A stretch of 64,000 nucleotides of DNA from Pseudonocardia sp. DSM 110487 (lineage in GTDB: Bacteria > Actinomycetota > Actinomycetes > Mycobacteriales > Pseudonocardiaceae). The translations under genes were made by a program, and so were the position numbers. Positions within the stretch are counted from its first letter, which is position 1; every line of letters starts with the position of its first letter. Under the pieces are notes generated by a model. That model worked only from the letters and a program-made list of their open reading frames with translations, was not told the origin of the DNA and searched no databases. This document shows positions 29,203-38,501 of this stretch, one piece after another. The stretch spans positions 5,332,001-5,396,000 of the forward strand of contig NZ_CP080521.1 in the NCBI RefSeq assembly GCF_019468565.1. Direction: 5' to 3'.

Positions 29203-30132
29203 ATGAAGCCCGCCGTCGTCCTGTTCGCCCCGTCGCCGCTGCTCACCGTCACGATCGAGGATCGGGCGGGGCAGCCGGACATCCACGTCCACCCTGGCGG
29301 GCAGGGCGTGTGGCAGGCCCGGATGATCTCGGCGCTGGGCGTGCCGGTGGTGCTGTGCGTCGCACTCGGCGGCGAGGCCGGAGACGTGCTCGCGCACCTG
29401 CTGCCGGGCGAGGGTGTCGAGCTGCGCGCCGTGCGCGTGGGCGCGCGCAACGGCGGCTACGTGCACGACCGCCGCACCGGCGACCGCGAACCGATCGCCG
29501 AGGCACCCGGCGGTCCGCTGGACCGCCACGAGCAGGACGCGCTCTACGAGCTGGTGCTGGCCGAGGGGCTCCGGCATGGCACGGCACTGCTGGCGGGCCC
29601 GAACTCGGACCAGGTGATCCCGGCGGGCCTCTACCGGCGACTCGCGACCGACCTCGGCGCGAACGGCTGCCGGGTGGCCGCCGACCTCGCCGGGGAGCGC
29701 CTCGACGCGGTGCTGGCCGGCGGGCCCGCGGTGCTGAAGGTGAGCCACGAGGAGCTCGTCGCCGACGGGCGCGCGGAGAGCGATGACCCGGCGGCGCTGG
29801 TGGCCGCGATGAAGCAGCTGCGCGCCGACGGTGCCGACACCGTGATCGTCTCCCGAGCCGCGGATCCCGCGCTCGCGCTCCCCGCCGGGACCGACACCGT
29901 CCTGGAGATCCACGTGCCGCCGCTCGAGGCCGCAGAGCCGCGCGGGGCGGGAGACTCCATGACGGCGGGGGTGGTCGCCTCGCTGGTGCGCGGGGATCCG
30001 GTGCGGGAGGCGCTGCGGACCGGGGCGGCCTGTGGCGCGCTGAACGTGGTCCGCAGGGGGCTCGGCACCGGCGGCGAGGCGGCCGTACGGGTCCTGGCCG
30101 AGCGGGTCGAACTGGTCGAGTGGAAGGGATGA
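29203..30132 (+). CDS. PfkB-family kinase (1-phosphofructokinase-like)
   Basis: A 309-residue ribokinase-superfamily protein: VVLFAPSPLLTVTIE opens it, HPGGQGVWQARMISALG is the sugar-binding segment (GGxG), and EPRGAGDSMTAGVVASLVRG carries the GAGD catalytic motif. The layout matches 1-phosphofructokinase/tagatose-6-phosphate kinase types. ATG 29203 fits the family N-terminus; the frame upstream is longer but non-homologous in style. One base separates its stop from surE, so the two probably form an operon. Substrate not determined. Confidence 0.82.
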   Translation: MKPAVVLFAPSPLLTVTIEDRAGQPDIHVHPGGQGVWQARMISALGVPVVLCVALGGEAGDVLAHLLPGEGVELRAVRVGARNGGYVHDRRTGDREPIAEAPGGPLDRHEQDALYELVLAEGLRHGTALLAGPNSDQVIPAGLYRRLATDLGANGCRVAADLAGERLDAVLAGGPAVLKVSHEELVADGRAESDDPAALVAAMKQLRADGADTVIVSRAADPALALPAGTDTVLEIHVPPLEAAEPRGAGDSMTAGVVASLVRGDPVREALRTGAACGALNVVRRGLGTGGEAAVRVLAERVELVEWKG

Positions 30133-30133
30133 A

Positions 30134-30931
30134 ATGGTGCGCGCGCTGGTGACGAACGACGACGGCATCGACTCCCCCGGCCTCGCCGCGCTGACGCGGC
30201 TGGCGACGGAGGCCGGGCTCGACGTCGTGGTGGCCGCGCCCGCCACGCAGTCGAGCGGTGCGAGCGCCGCGATCACGGCCGTGCGCGAGGAGGGCCGCAC
30301 CGTCGTGCAGCGCCGCGAGCTGCCCGACCGGCCGGACGTGCCGGCGTGGGCGGTGCGGGCGCAGCCGGGCCACATCGTCGTCGCCGCGCTGACGGGCTGG
30401 CTCGACCCGGCTCCCGACCTCGTGCTGTCGGGCATCAACCACGGCGCCAACGTCGGGCGTGCGGTGCTGCACTCGGGCACCGTGGGCGCGGTCCTCACCG
30501 CAGCGGTGCACGACGTGCGCGGGCTCGCCGTGAGCCTCGACGTCGCGCTGCACCCCACCGGGGAACGCCACTGGGACGCAGCCGACGACCTCTTCCCGCG
30601 CGTGCTGGACCTCCTGCTCGCCGCGCCGCCGGGAACGTCGCTGTCGCTGAACGTGCCCGACCGGCCCCCGGCCGAGCACGACGAGCTGCGGGAGGCCCGC
30701 CTCGCCGCGTTCGGCGCCGTGCAGGCCCGCGTCGATGAGGTGGGCGACCAGGGGCTGCGCCTCGGCGAGATCGAGGTCGGCGCCGAGCCGGAGCCGGGCA
30801 CCGACGGCGCCCTGCTCCGGGCGGGACATCCGACACTCACCGCGCTGTGCTCCGTCTCGGAGAACGAGAGGGCCCTGGTAGGAGCGCTGGGGCCCGGCCG
30901 ACGGCCGGCGGTGCACGAGTCGGCGCGGTGA
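30134..30931 (+). CDS. surE: 5'/3'-nucleotidase SurE
   Basis: SurE is a metal-dependent survival phosphatase acting on nucleoside monophosphates and related substrates. The 265-residue protein has VTNDDGIDSPGL (Asp9-Asp10 metal ligands), APATQSSGASAA and VLSGINHGANVG (Asn ligand), then HSGTVGAV. All the metal site residues are present. The start follows AAGGGATGAA and is one base after the PfkB stop. It converges with gmhA. Confidence 0.92.
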   Translation: MVRALVTNDDGIDSPGLAALTRLATEAGLDVVVAAPATQSSGASAAITAVREEGRTVVQRRELPDRPDVPAWAVRAQPGHIVVAALTGWLDPAPDLVLSGINHGANVGRAVLHSGTVGAVLTAAVHDVRGLAVSLDVALHPTGERHWDAADDLFPRVLDLLLAAPPGTSLSLNVPDRPPAEHDELREARLAAFGAVQARVDEVGDQGLRLGEIEVGAEPEPGTDGALLRAGHPTLTALCSVSENERALVGALGPGRRPAVHESAR

Positions 30932-30950
30932 GGCGGCGCGGTGAGGCGGA

Positions 30951-31640
30951 TCAGGCCGCCGTGTCGACGGTGGCCGCGACGGCGGCGTCGACCGCACGGC
31001 ACAGCATGTGCACGGCCGCAAGGTGGCATTCCTGCACGGTGGCCGTGTCGCCGGGCAGGCACACCGCGCGGTCGCAGGCGTCTGCAAGGGGGTTCGGTCC
31101 CGGCCCGGTGATCGCCCACCGAGACGCCCCGGCGCCCGCGGCAGCCTCGGCGGCGGCGAGCAGGTTCGAACTGCGGCCGCTCGTCGAGAGCAACAGGACC
31201 ACGTCGCCGGGGCGGGCGTGCGCCCGTACCTGCCGCGCGTAGATCTCCTCGAAGCCGTAGTCGTTGCCGATGGCGGTGACGCTCGAGGTGTCGGCGTGCA
31301 GCGCGATCGCGGCAAGGGGACAGCGTTCCCCGTCGAACCGGCCGACCAGCTCTGCCGTGAGGTGCTGGGCCTCCGCGGCGCTGCCCCCGTTGCCCGCGGC
31401 GAGCAGGCGGCTGCCGGCGAGCAGGCGTGCCGCGAGGTCGGTGCCCCACGAACCGAGGGTGGGGGCGGCGGCACGCAGCACCGGCAGTGCGGCGGCCAGC
31501 CGGTCGACGTGCGCGCCGAGGACGCCCGACACCTCGTCGGGGTGGGTCAGGAGCGGGGAGGCCGTCGGCATCGTGCTCGGGAAGGCCTCGGGGAACGCCG
31601 GTGGAAACGTGGTCGCGATCGTTGTCTGGGAGGGGCTCAT
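30951..31640 (-). CDS. gmhA: Phosphoheptose isomerase (SIS domain)
   Basis: GmhA converts sedoheptulose 7-phosphate to D-glycero-D-manno-heptose 7-phosphate, the first step to ADP-heptose. The 229-residue protein has a SIS fold: AAGNGGSAAEAQHLTAELVGRF (substrate and metal residues), LLLSTSGRSSNLL (phosphate loop) and VQECHLAAVHMLC (Glu/His site). The first 35 residues are Pro/Thr-rich and extra to the family. ATG 31640 overlaps the GT4 stop. It is the last gene of the second heptose operon. Confidence 0.9.
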   Translation of the reverse strand: MSPSQTTIATTFPPAFPEAFPSTMPTASPLLTHPDEVSGVLGAHVDRLAAALPVLRAAAPTLGSWGTDLAARLLAGSRLLAAGNGGSAAEAQHLTAELVGRFDGERCPLAAIALHADTSSVTAIGNDYGFEEIYARQVRAHARPGDVVLLLSTSGRSSNLLAAAEAAAGAGASRWAITGPGPNPLADACDRAVCLPGDTATVQECHLAAVHMLCRAVDAAVAATVDTAA

Positions 31641-32875
31641 CGATTGACTCCCGCGGTCTCGGGGACGGCGGCCCTGCGGTCGCGCTTGCCGCGGGCGGCG
31701 ACGACGTCGCCGTACACCTGCGCGGTGGCGGTGGCCACCCGTTCCCAGTCGTATCGGGCGAGGACGCGGTCGCGGCCGGCGATGCCGTACGCGGCGCCCA
31801 TGGTCGGCGAGGCGAGCAGGTCCCGCAGTGCCGCGGCGAGCGCGTCGGGCCGCCGTGGTGGCACGAGCAGGCCGGTGACCTGGTCGACGACGGTGTCCTG
31901 GATCCCGCCGACGGCGCTCGCCACCACCGGTCGCCCACAGGCCATCGCCTCGAGCGGGACGATGCCGAACGGCTCGTACCACGGCACGCACGCCACGGCG
32001 TCGGCCGAGCGCAGCAGCGCGGGCACGTCGGAGCGGGCCACCGGGCCGGTGAGATGGACGCGGTCGGCCACCCCCGCCTGCCGGGCGCACTCGCGCAGCC
32101 GGGCGGCGTCGGGATCGGCCCTGCCGTCGCCGCCTGGCCCCTCGCCACCCGCGATGACGAGCTCGGCTGCCGGCACCCGGCGCATCGCCTCGATCACCTC
32201 GTCCACCCCCTTGCGGCGCACGAGACGGCCCAGCGACACCAGCCGCGGTCGCTCGCCGCGCGGGGCGATCGGACCGTCGGGCGTGAACGCCGCGGTGTCG
32301 ACCCCGCACGGGACGACCGTCATCCGGCGGCGCGGCGCGCCCATCCGCGCGAGCTCGAACACCTCGTCGGTGCAGGTGGCGAGTACGCGGTCGGCCTGGC
32401 GCGCCACGGCGAGCTCCGCGCGGACGCGGCCGTCGGGGCTCGTGTCGTCGGCCCCCTGGTGACGGCGCTTCACGCTGCCCAGCGCGTGGAAGGTCTGGAC
32501 CACCGGGAACCGGCCGGCAGCGGCCGCGAGCGAGACCATGCCGGACATCCAGAAGTGGGCGTGCACGATCTCGGGCGGGTCCGCGGTCCACGCGTCGTCC
32601 AGCGCCCGCGTGAACGCGGGCAGGTACGGCACCAGCTCGTCCTTGGGCACCGGCCGCGCCGGCCCTGCGTGGACGTGCCGCACGACGACGCCCGGTCGTG
32701 CCGGGACCGTGTCGGGGAGGGCCGCGTCGTCACGGCGGGTCCACACCGTGACCTGGTGCCCCATGTCGGCGAGCGCGGAGCTCAGCTCCAGCACGTGCAC
32801 GTTCTGACCGCCTGCGTCGGCACCGCCGAGGGCGGCGAGCGGGCTCGCGTGCTCGGAGACCATGGAGATCCGCAT
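31637..32875 (-). CDS. GT4-family glycosyltransferase (GT-B fold)
   Basis: A 412-residue retaining glycosyltransferase: MRISMVSEHASPLAALGGADAGGQNVHV is the MshA/sucrose-synthase-like start, GVDTAAFTP and SLGRLVRRKGVDEVIEA mark the hinge and donor domain, and YEPFGIVPLEAMACGRPVVAS is the E(x7)E motif. AAGGAG lies 9 bp before ATG 32875. It sits between a second GT-B gene and gmhA, so it probably acts on the same glycan. Donor unknown. Confidence 0.88.
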   Translation of the reverse strand: MRISMVSEHASPLAALGGADAGGQNVHVLELSSALADMGHQVTVWTRRDDAALPDTVPARPGVVVRHVHAGPARPVPKDELVPYLPAFTRALDDAWTADPPEIVHAHFWMSGMVSLAAAAGRFPVVQTFHALGSVKRRHQGADDTSPDGRVRAELAVARQADRVLATCTDEVFELARMGAPRRRMTVVPCGVDTAAFTPDGPIAPRGERPRLVSLGRLVRRKGVDEVIEAMRRVPAAELVIAGGEGPGGDGRADPDAARLRECARQAGVADRVHLTGPVARSDVPALLRSADAVACVPWYEPFGIVPLEAMACGRPVVASAVGGIQDTVVDQVTGLLVPPRRPDALAAALRDLLASPTMGAAYGIAGRDRVLARYDWERVATATAQVYGDVVAARGKRDRRAAVPETAGVNR

Positions 32876-32880
32876 GCGGA

Positions 32881-33888
32881 TCAGCTCCTTCCGTTCGTGG
32901 CGGAAGCGACCGGGACACGCGCTGCCGGACGCTCGGTCACGTCCGCCAGCAGTGCGTCCCAGTCACCGAGGAATCGGTCGAGGCCGTACCGGGCCAGCGC
33001 GTGAGCGCGGGCCGCGGCACCCTGGGTGCGGGCGAGCTCCGGCTCGGCCACGAGCTCGCGAAGCGCCCGTTCGAGCCGGCCGGGGTCGGTGGAGCAGCAG
33101 CCGGTGCCGCGCGGCACGGCCTCGACGGCCTCGGTGGTGGCGAGCGCCACCACCGGCATGCCGAGCTGCATGGCCTCGACGAGCGAGAGCCCCAGCGACG
33201 TCCAGCGCGACAGGTGCAGGTAGGCGCGCCTGCGCGCCATCTCGGTGTGCATGCGGTCCTGCGGCAGGTCGCCTCGGGGCCGCACGCCGGCGGTACCCAG
33301 CGCACTGTCCAGCCCGGCCGTGCCCATCCCGAACACGTCGAGCGGCACGGCACGGGCGAACCGGGGCAGCAGGTCGGTGCCGGTGACGCGGCCGCGGCGC
33401 AGCGGCTCGTTCACGGCCACCGCGGCTGCCGGCAGCTCCCCCGTGTAGCGGTGGCCGGGGTCGACGACACCGTGCTCGACGACGGCGGTCCGGGTGCTGC
33501 CGGCGTCCCACATCAGCCGGTTGAAATGGGTGACGTGGACCAGCAGGAGGTCGTCGCGGTCGGCGGCGGGGTGCCTACTGGTGGCCGCGTGCTCGCGCGG
33601 GGTGTTGTGCTCCACGTAGACGGCGGGCACGTCCCGGCCGGGCGTGCGGTGCAGCCACCGCCGCGCGAGCTCGAGCTCCTCCGGTCGCTGCAGCACAACG
33701 ACGTCGACGTCGGCGCCGGCAAGTTCGGTGGGCGGCACCTCGACGGCGGAGGCAGGCCAGTCCCACGCCGCGGGGCGCCCTCCGCCCCACGGCCCGCGCT
33801 CGGGGAGCGTCGGGATCAGGTAGCGGTGCACGCCCTGGACGAACGCGGTCGTCCAGGAGCCGTGCACGTGCCAGAGGACGATGTTCAC
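32881..33888 (-). CDS. GT-B fold glycosyltransferase, GT4-like
   Basis: About 335 residues, with VNIVLWHVHGSWTTAFVQG at the N-terminal domain, VYVEHNTPREHA, and SRWTSLGLSLVEAMQLGMPVVAL as the C-terminal E(x7)E-type donor motif. GTG 33888 is chosen on homology style. The only other in-frame candidate is TTG 33936, which lies directly beside the GAGTAG element. GAGAAGG directly abuts GTG 33888, too close to serve it well, so the start remains open. First gene of the second heptose operon. Confidence 0.8.
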   Translation of the reverse strand: MNIVLWHVHGSWTTAFVQGVHRYLIPTLPERGPWGGGRPAAWDWPASAVEVPPTELAGADVDVVVLQRPEELELARRWLHRTPGRDVPAVYVEHNTPREHAATSRHPAADRDDLLLVHVTHFNRLMWDAGSTRTAVVEHGVVDPGHRYTGELPAAAVAVNEPLRRGRVTGTDLLPRFARAVPLDVFGMGTAGLDSALGTAGVRPRGDLPQDRMHTEMARRRAYLHLSRWTSLGLSLVEAMQLGMPVVALATTEAVEAVPRGTGCCSTDPGRLERALRELVAEPELARTQGAAARAHALARYGLDRFLGDWDALLADVTERPAARVPVASATNGRS

Positions 33889-33936
33889 CCTTCTCGGTTG
33901 TGCCGAACAGCGTCGATCAAAACCCGGATCGCCCAA

Positions 33937-33972
33937 CTGCTACTCTTCGCGTCGGTCAACTACTCACAGTGA
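33937..33972 (-). promoter_or_regulatory. Two-part GAGTAG element upstream of the GT4/gmhA operon
   Basis: Minus-strand reading gives CTGTGAGTAGTTG and, 20 bp later, GAGTAGCAG within GACGCGAAGAGTAGCAG. It matches the element at 27034-27068 in both halves and almost in spacing. Both lie immediately upstream of minus-strand operons carrying heptose genes. The intervening bases are less conserved apart from the GACGCG stretch before the second half. Confidence 0.55.
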
Positions 33973-34112
33973 TGGGCTGGCGTGCGCGACATGTCGCCGC
34001 CCGCCGCCCGACCGCGCAGACCGACCGCGCAGGCGTTGGCGCTCGGAGCCCCACCGCGGCGCGCCGAGCGCTCATCGGGCGACAGGGCCGGTGCCCTGCC
34101 TAGACTTTCCGG

Positions 34113-37100
34113 GTGACCGCCGCCCGCGCGCTGCCCTTCCTCGCCGCAGGCGGCGAGCTGGGCAGGCTGATCGGTGCGCACGACTGGGCGGCCGGTCCCC
34201 TCGGTCCTTTGTCGAGGTGGCCGGGCCCGCTCCGCGCGGCCACGGGGATCGTGCTGCAGTCGCCGCAGCCGATGCTGCTGTGGGTGGGGCCCGAGCTCGT
34301 CGCGCTCTACAACGACGCCTTCGCCGCGCGCGCGGGCACCGCCCACCCGGACGCGCTCGGCAGGCCAGGCGCACTCGGGTTCGCCGAGGTGTGGCCGGTC
34401 ATCGGTCCGGCCGTGACGGGGGTGCTCGAGACGGGCACGGGCGTCCGGATCGACGAGCAGCCGCTGGTCCTGCACCGCGGGCACGGCCCCGAGGAGACGC
34501 ACTGGACGCTGACGCACTCCCCCGTCCCCGGCGAGGACGGCGAGGTGCTCGCCGTGCTCACGACCACCACCGAGACCACCGATCGGGCGGTGGCCGAGCG
34601 CAGGCGCGAGACGCTGCGCGCACTGGGTGACCTATCCCCCGTTCGCCTCGCGCCCGCGGGCCACACGGCCGAGCACGTCGCGGTCGCGGCACTCGACGCG
34701 CTCGCGCTCAACCCGCGTGACGTCCCGTTCGCCGCCGTTTGCCGGCCCGTCGCGGACGGCGCGGGCGCGCCGGAGCTGCGGGTGGTCACCGCGCACGGCC
34801 TCCCGGAGGGGCTGCCCCCGCTGCCGGCGACCGACCGCTCCGGCTCGGCACCGGCGCAGGCCCTGCGCACCGGGGAGCCCGTCGTGGTTCGCGGGCTGCG
34901 GGATCGGTTTCCCGGCGCCTTCCCGGCCACGCACGAGCTCGGACCGCTGACCCCGGACGCCGCGGTGGTGCTGCCGCTCGGCGCGGGCGCCCCGGCGGGC
35001 GTGCTCGTGCTCGGCGTCAACCCCTACCGCCCCCTCGACGACGACCAGCTCGCGTTCCTCCATGCCGTCGAGAACCAGGTGTCCGCGGCGCTCGCCGACG
35101 CGAGCGCCCTCGACGCGGCCCGCGACGGGGACGCGCCCGCTGACGAGGCGCTCAGCAGCGCGCTTTTCCAGGAGCGCGAGCGCTACCGCACGCTGGTCAC
35201 GCAGGCCCCGGTGGGCATCTGGGTCGCCGACCGCCGCGGCACCACCACGTTCGTCAACGACCAGATCGCCCAGCTGTGGGGCCGGCCCGCGGTCGAGCTC
35301 ACCGGAGCGGGCTGGACCGACCAGGTGCACCCCGACGACCGGGAGGCCGCCGCCGCCGGTTGGGCCGCCGCGGTGCGGGGCGGCACGGTGTGGGAGTCCA
35401 CCTACCGCATCGTCGCCGCCGACGGCACCGTGCGGGAGGTCCGGACGGCGGCGCGCCCCCTGCGCGACCCGGCGGGCGGGATCACCGGCTTCCTCGCGAC
35501 CACCGCCGACATCACCGAGGAGCGCCGCGCCGAGCAGATCCGCCGCGACGTCGCCACCGAGCACGCCGCCCGCAAGGCCTCCGAGGCCGCCGCGGCCCGG
35601 CTGCGCGCGATGGTGCAGGGGCTCGCGGCGATCGTGTGGGAGGCCGAGTGGCACCCGGAAGGCGGCCCGGACGACAGTGGTGGCCTGCGGTTCACATTCG
35701 TGTCCGACCGCGCCGAGGAGCTGCTCGGACATCCAGCGGCCCGCTGGTGCGACGACCCGGACTTCTGGCCCGCGATCATCCATCCCGACGACCGGGACGA
35801 GGCGCTCGCCTACACCGACGACCGCACCGCCGCGGGCGTCGACCACGACCTCACCTACCGGGCCGTCGCGATCGACGGCCGGGTGCTGTGGCTGCACCAG
35901 GTGGTGCACGTGGTCACCGGACCCGACGGCGCCCCGGTCGCCGCGCAGGGCCTCACGGTGGACGTCACCGAGCAGAAGCGCGCCGAGCGCTCGGCCGCGC
36001 TCCTCGCCGAGACCGGCAGGCTCGTCACGCAGGAGGGGGGCGCCGAGGAGCGGCTCGGCGATCTGGCGCGGCTCGTCGTGCACGAGCTCGGCGACGCCGC
36101 CGTCGTGGCACTCGTCGGCCCGGACGGCCTGCTGCACCGCGCCGCCGTGGAACACGACCACCCGAGCGTCGCCGCGGTGCTGCGCGCGATCACGACCCTG
36201 AGGATGCCGCCGTCGCTCGCCGAGGCGCTCGCGCCCGGCGTGCCCGCGGTGATGCCGATCACCGAGGAGCTCGTCAAGTCCGCGGTGGACGACCCGGACG
36301 CGGCGGCCCGGATCGCGCGGCGGGCGAACAACGCCCTCGTCGTCCCGCTCGTCGTCGGTGACCAGTTGGCGGGCGTGCTCGCGTTCGTGAACATCGGCGC
36401 GGGCCGCTACTACCACCACGCCGAGCTCGACCTGGCAGCCGAGCTGGGCAGGCGGGCATCGATGATGCTCGCTTCCGACCGCAGGCGCACCCGCGAGCGG
36501 CGGCTGCAGCAGGTGAGCGCCGACCTCGCCTCCGCGGGCAGCGTCCTCGAGGCGGCCCGGCTGCTCGTCGCGCGGCTGCCCGACTTCCTCGGCGCGGCGG
36601 CCGTCAGCGTGTACCTCGCCGACCCCGATCGCGGCCTGCGGCTCGTGCACGCCGCCGGCTACGCGAAGCCGGTGCTCGGCGCCTACTCCGCACTGCGCCT
36701 CGACGAGCCGGTGCCGATCGCCGTTGCCGCACGCACCGGTGAACCGGTGTGGATCCGCAACCGGGAGGAGTGGGCGCGCGACTGGCCGAAGCTCCTCGAC
36801 CAGGCGGTCGCCGCGGACCGGTACGCGGGCGCTGCGCTGCCGCTGGCCGCCGTCGGCCGGGTGGTCGGCGCGATCGGTCTCTCGTTCCCCACCGAGCGGG
36901 CCTTCCCGCCCGACGAGCGCGACTTCGTGCTCGCCCTCGTCGCCCAGGCCGCGCCCGCGTTCGAGCGGGCGGCCGCGGCCGACCAGCGCCGGGTGATCGC
37001 CGAGACGCTGCAGAAGAGCCTCCTGCCCCCCACCCTCCCCCGGCTGGAGCGCCTGCCGCTGGCCTCCCGCTACCTGCCCGGCGCGCGCGGCAGCCAGGCG

Positions 37101-38501
37101 GGCGGTGACTGGTACGACGTGCTGCCGCTCGACGAGGGCCGCGTCGCGATCGCCGTCGGCGACGTCGTGGGCCAGGGCGCGCGGGCCGCGGCGATCATGG
37201 GCCAGCTGCGCAGCGTGCTCTCGGGATACCTGCTCGAGGGACACGCCCCGGAGCAGGCCCTCGAACGGCTCGACCGCTTCGCGGGCCGCGTGCCGGACGC
37301 CATCGGCAGCACCGTCGCGTGCCTCGTCCTCGACCCGGAGACCGGTGAGCTGGTGTGGGCACGGGCCGGCCACCCGCCGCCGCTCGTGACGGGGCCGGAC
37401 GGCTGCCGCCCCCTCGACGACGCCACCGGCACCGTGCTGGGAGTGCGCGCCCGCCCCCCGTACACGGCGGGGACGGCGACGATCGCGCCGGGCGAGAGCA
37501 TCGTGCTCTACACCGACGGCCTCGTCGAGCGGCGCGGCGAGATCATCGACGAGGGGATCGACCGGCTCGCCGCCATCGCCGCGCGCCACCACGCCCTCGC
37601 TCCCGAAGCGCTGACCGACGCACTGTTGACCGGTGCACTCGCCGGACACTGCGGCGTCGGCGCCAGCCCCGATCCGGCCGACGACGTCGCACTCATCGTC
37701 GCCCGCCTGGTGCCGGCCCCGCTACGGCTGGTGCTGCCGGCCGAAGCCGCGGTGCTGCGGGAGCTGCGTGCCGCCGTGCTCGCGTGGGCCTCGGCGGTAG
37801 GCATCGACGAGGACGACGTCTACGACCTGCAGCTCGCCGTCGGCGAGGCCGCCGCCAACGCCGTCGAACACGCCTACCGAGGCCACACCCCTGGCCCGAT
37901 GTCCGTCGAGCTGACCCGGGATCGCGACGGCGGGATCGACGCGCACGTCCGCGACGAGGGCAGCTGGCGGCCCATCCCGGAGGAGAAGGGCTACCGCGGC
38001 CGGGGCCTCGAGCTGATCCGCGACGTGAGCAGGCGGATGCGGTTGCACCACGGACCCGATGGCACCGAGGTGCGGTTCACGCTCCCGCCGTCCGGCCACT
38101 CGCCCGCGTCCGCGGGAACGGGCCCGGCGACCCACGTCGCGGCCAGCCTCGTCTCACCCGACCCACCGGGTCCCGCCACCTTGCACGTCGCCGACGGCGG
38201 AGCGAGCACCGTGGAGATCCGCGGAGAGCTGGACCTCGCCGGCGTACGAGGCGTCGGCGACGAGCTGCTGGCCTGCGCCGACGCAGGCGGGGACATCACC
38301 GTGGACCTGCGCGCCACCACCTACCTCGCCAGCGCGGGCATCGCCATGCTCGTGGAGGCCGACCGCAGGGTCCGCGCGGCGGGCGGGCGGCTGCGCGTGC
38401 TGGTGGCCCCCGGCGACCTCGTCCGAAGGGCGCTCGCCCTCAGCGGGGTGGACGGGCTGCTCGACGTGCTCGACGGCGACGGCCCCCCGGTGGTCGAGTA
38501 G
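34113..38501 (+). CDS. Multi-sensor SpoIIE phosphatase fused to RsbW-like kinase and STAS domain
   Basis: A 1462-residue soluble regulator. Approximate order: PAS-like (1-150), GAF (186-325), PAS (356-470), PAS (490-620), GAF (626-790), GAF (796-950), PP2C/SpoIIE (960-1195), HATPase (1206-1326), STAS (1356-1455). The phosphatase has AGGDWYDVLPL and PADDVALIVARL. The kinase has EAAANAVEHAY (N box) and GRGLELI (G2). The STAS domain has YLASAGIAML, with the serine that RsbW-type kinases phosphorylate. It holds all three partner-switch activities in one chain. GTG 34113. The stop codon lies inside a dispersed repeat. Confidence 0.9.
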   Translation: MTAARALPFLAAGGELGRLIGAHDWAAGPLGPLSRWPGPLRAATGIVLQSPQPMLLWVGPELVALYNDAFAARAGTAHPDALGRPGALGFAEVWPVIGPAVTGVLETGTGVRIDEQPLVLHRGHGPEETHWTLTHSPVPGEDGEVLAVLTTTTETTDRAVAERRRETLRALGDLSPVRLAPAGHTAEHVAVAALDALALNPRDVPFAAVCRPVADGAGAPELRVVTAHGLPEGLPPLPATDRSGSAPAQALRTGEPVVVRGLRDRFPGAFPATHELGPLTPDAAVVLPLGAGAPAGVLVLGVNPYRPLDDDQLAFLHAVENQVSAALADASALDAARDGDAPADEALSSALFQERERYRTLVTQAPVGIWVADRRGTTTFVNDQIAQLWGRPAVELTGAGWTDQVHPDDREAAAAGWAAAVRGGTVWESTYRIVAADGTVREVRTAARPLRDPAGGITGFLATTADITEERRAEQIRRDVATEHAARKASEAAAARLRAMVQGLAAIVWEAEWHPEGGPDDSGGLRFTFVSDRAEELLGHPAARWCDDPDFWPAIIHPDDRDEALAYTDDRTAAGVDHDLTYRAVAIDGRVLWLHQVVHVVTGPDGAPVAAQGLTVDVTEQKRAERSAALLAETGRLVTQEGGAEERLGDLARLVVHELGDAAVVALVGPDGLLHRAAVEHDHPSVAAVLRAITTLRMPPSLAEALAPGVPAVMPITEELVKSAVDDPDAAARIARRANNALVVPLVVGDQLAGVLAFVNIGAGRYYHHAELDLAAELGRRASMMLASDRRRTRERRLQQVSADLASAGSVLEAARLLVARLPDFLGAAAVSVYLADPDRGLRLVHAAGYAKPVLGAYSALRLDEPVPIAVAARTGEPVWIRNREEWARDWPKLLDQAVAADRYAGAALPLAAVGRVVGAIGLSFPTERAFPPDERDFVLALVAQAAPAFERAAAADQRRVIAETLQKSLLPPTLPRLERLPLASRYLPGARGSQAGGDWYDVLPLDEGRVAIAVGDVVGQGARAAAIMGQLRSVLSGYLLEGHAPEQALERLDRFAGRVPDAIGSTVACLVLDPETGELVWARAGHPPPLVTGPDGCRPLDDATGTVLGVRARPPYTAGTATIAPGESIVLYTDGLVERRGEIIDEGIDRLAAIAARHHALAPEALTDALLTGALAGHCGVGASPDPADDVALIVARLVPAPLRLVLPAEAAVLRELRAAVLAWASAVGIDEDDVYDLQLAVGEAAANAVEHAYRGHTPGPMSVELTRDRDGGIDAHVRDEGSWRPIPEEKGYRGRGLELIRDVSRRMRLHHGPDGTEVRFTLPPSGHSPASAGTGPATHVAASLVSPDPPGPATLHVADGGASTVEIRGELDLAGVRGVGDELLACADAGGDITVDLRATTYLASAGIAMLVEADRRVRAAGGRLRVLVAPGDLVRRALALSGVDGLLDVLDGDGPPVVE

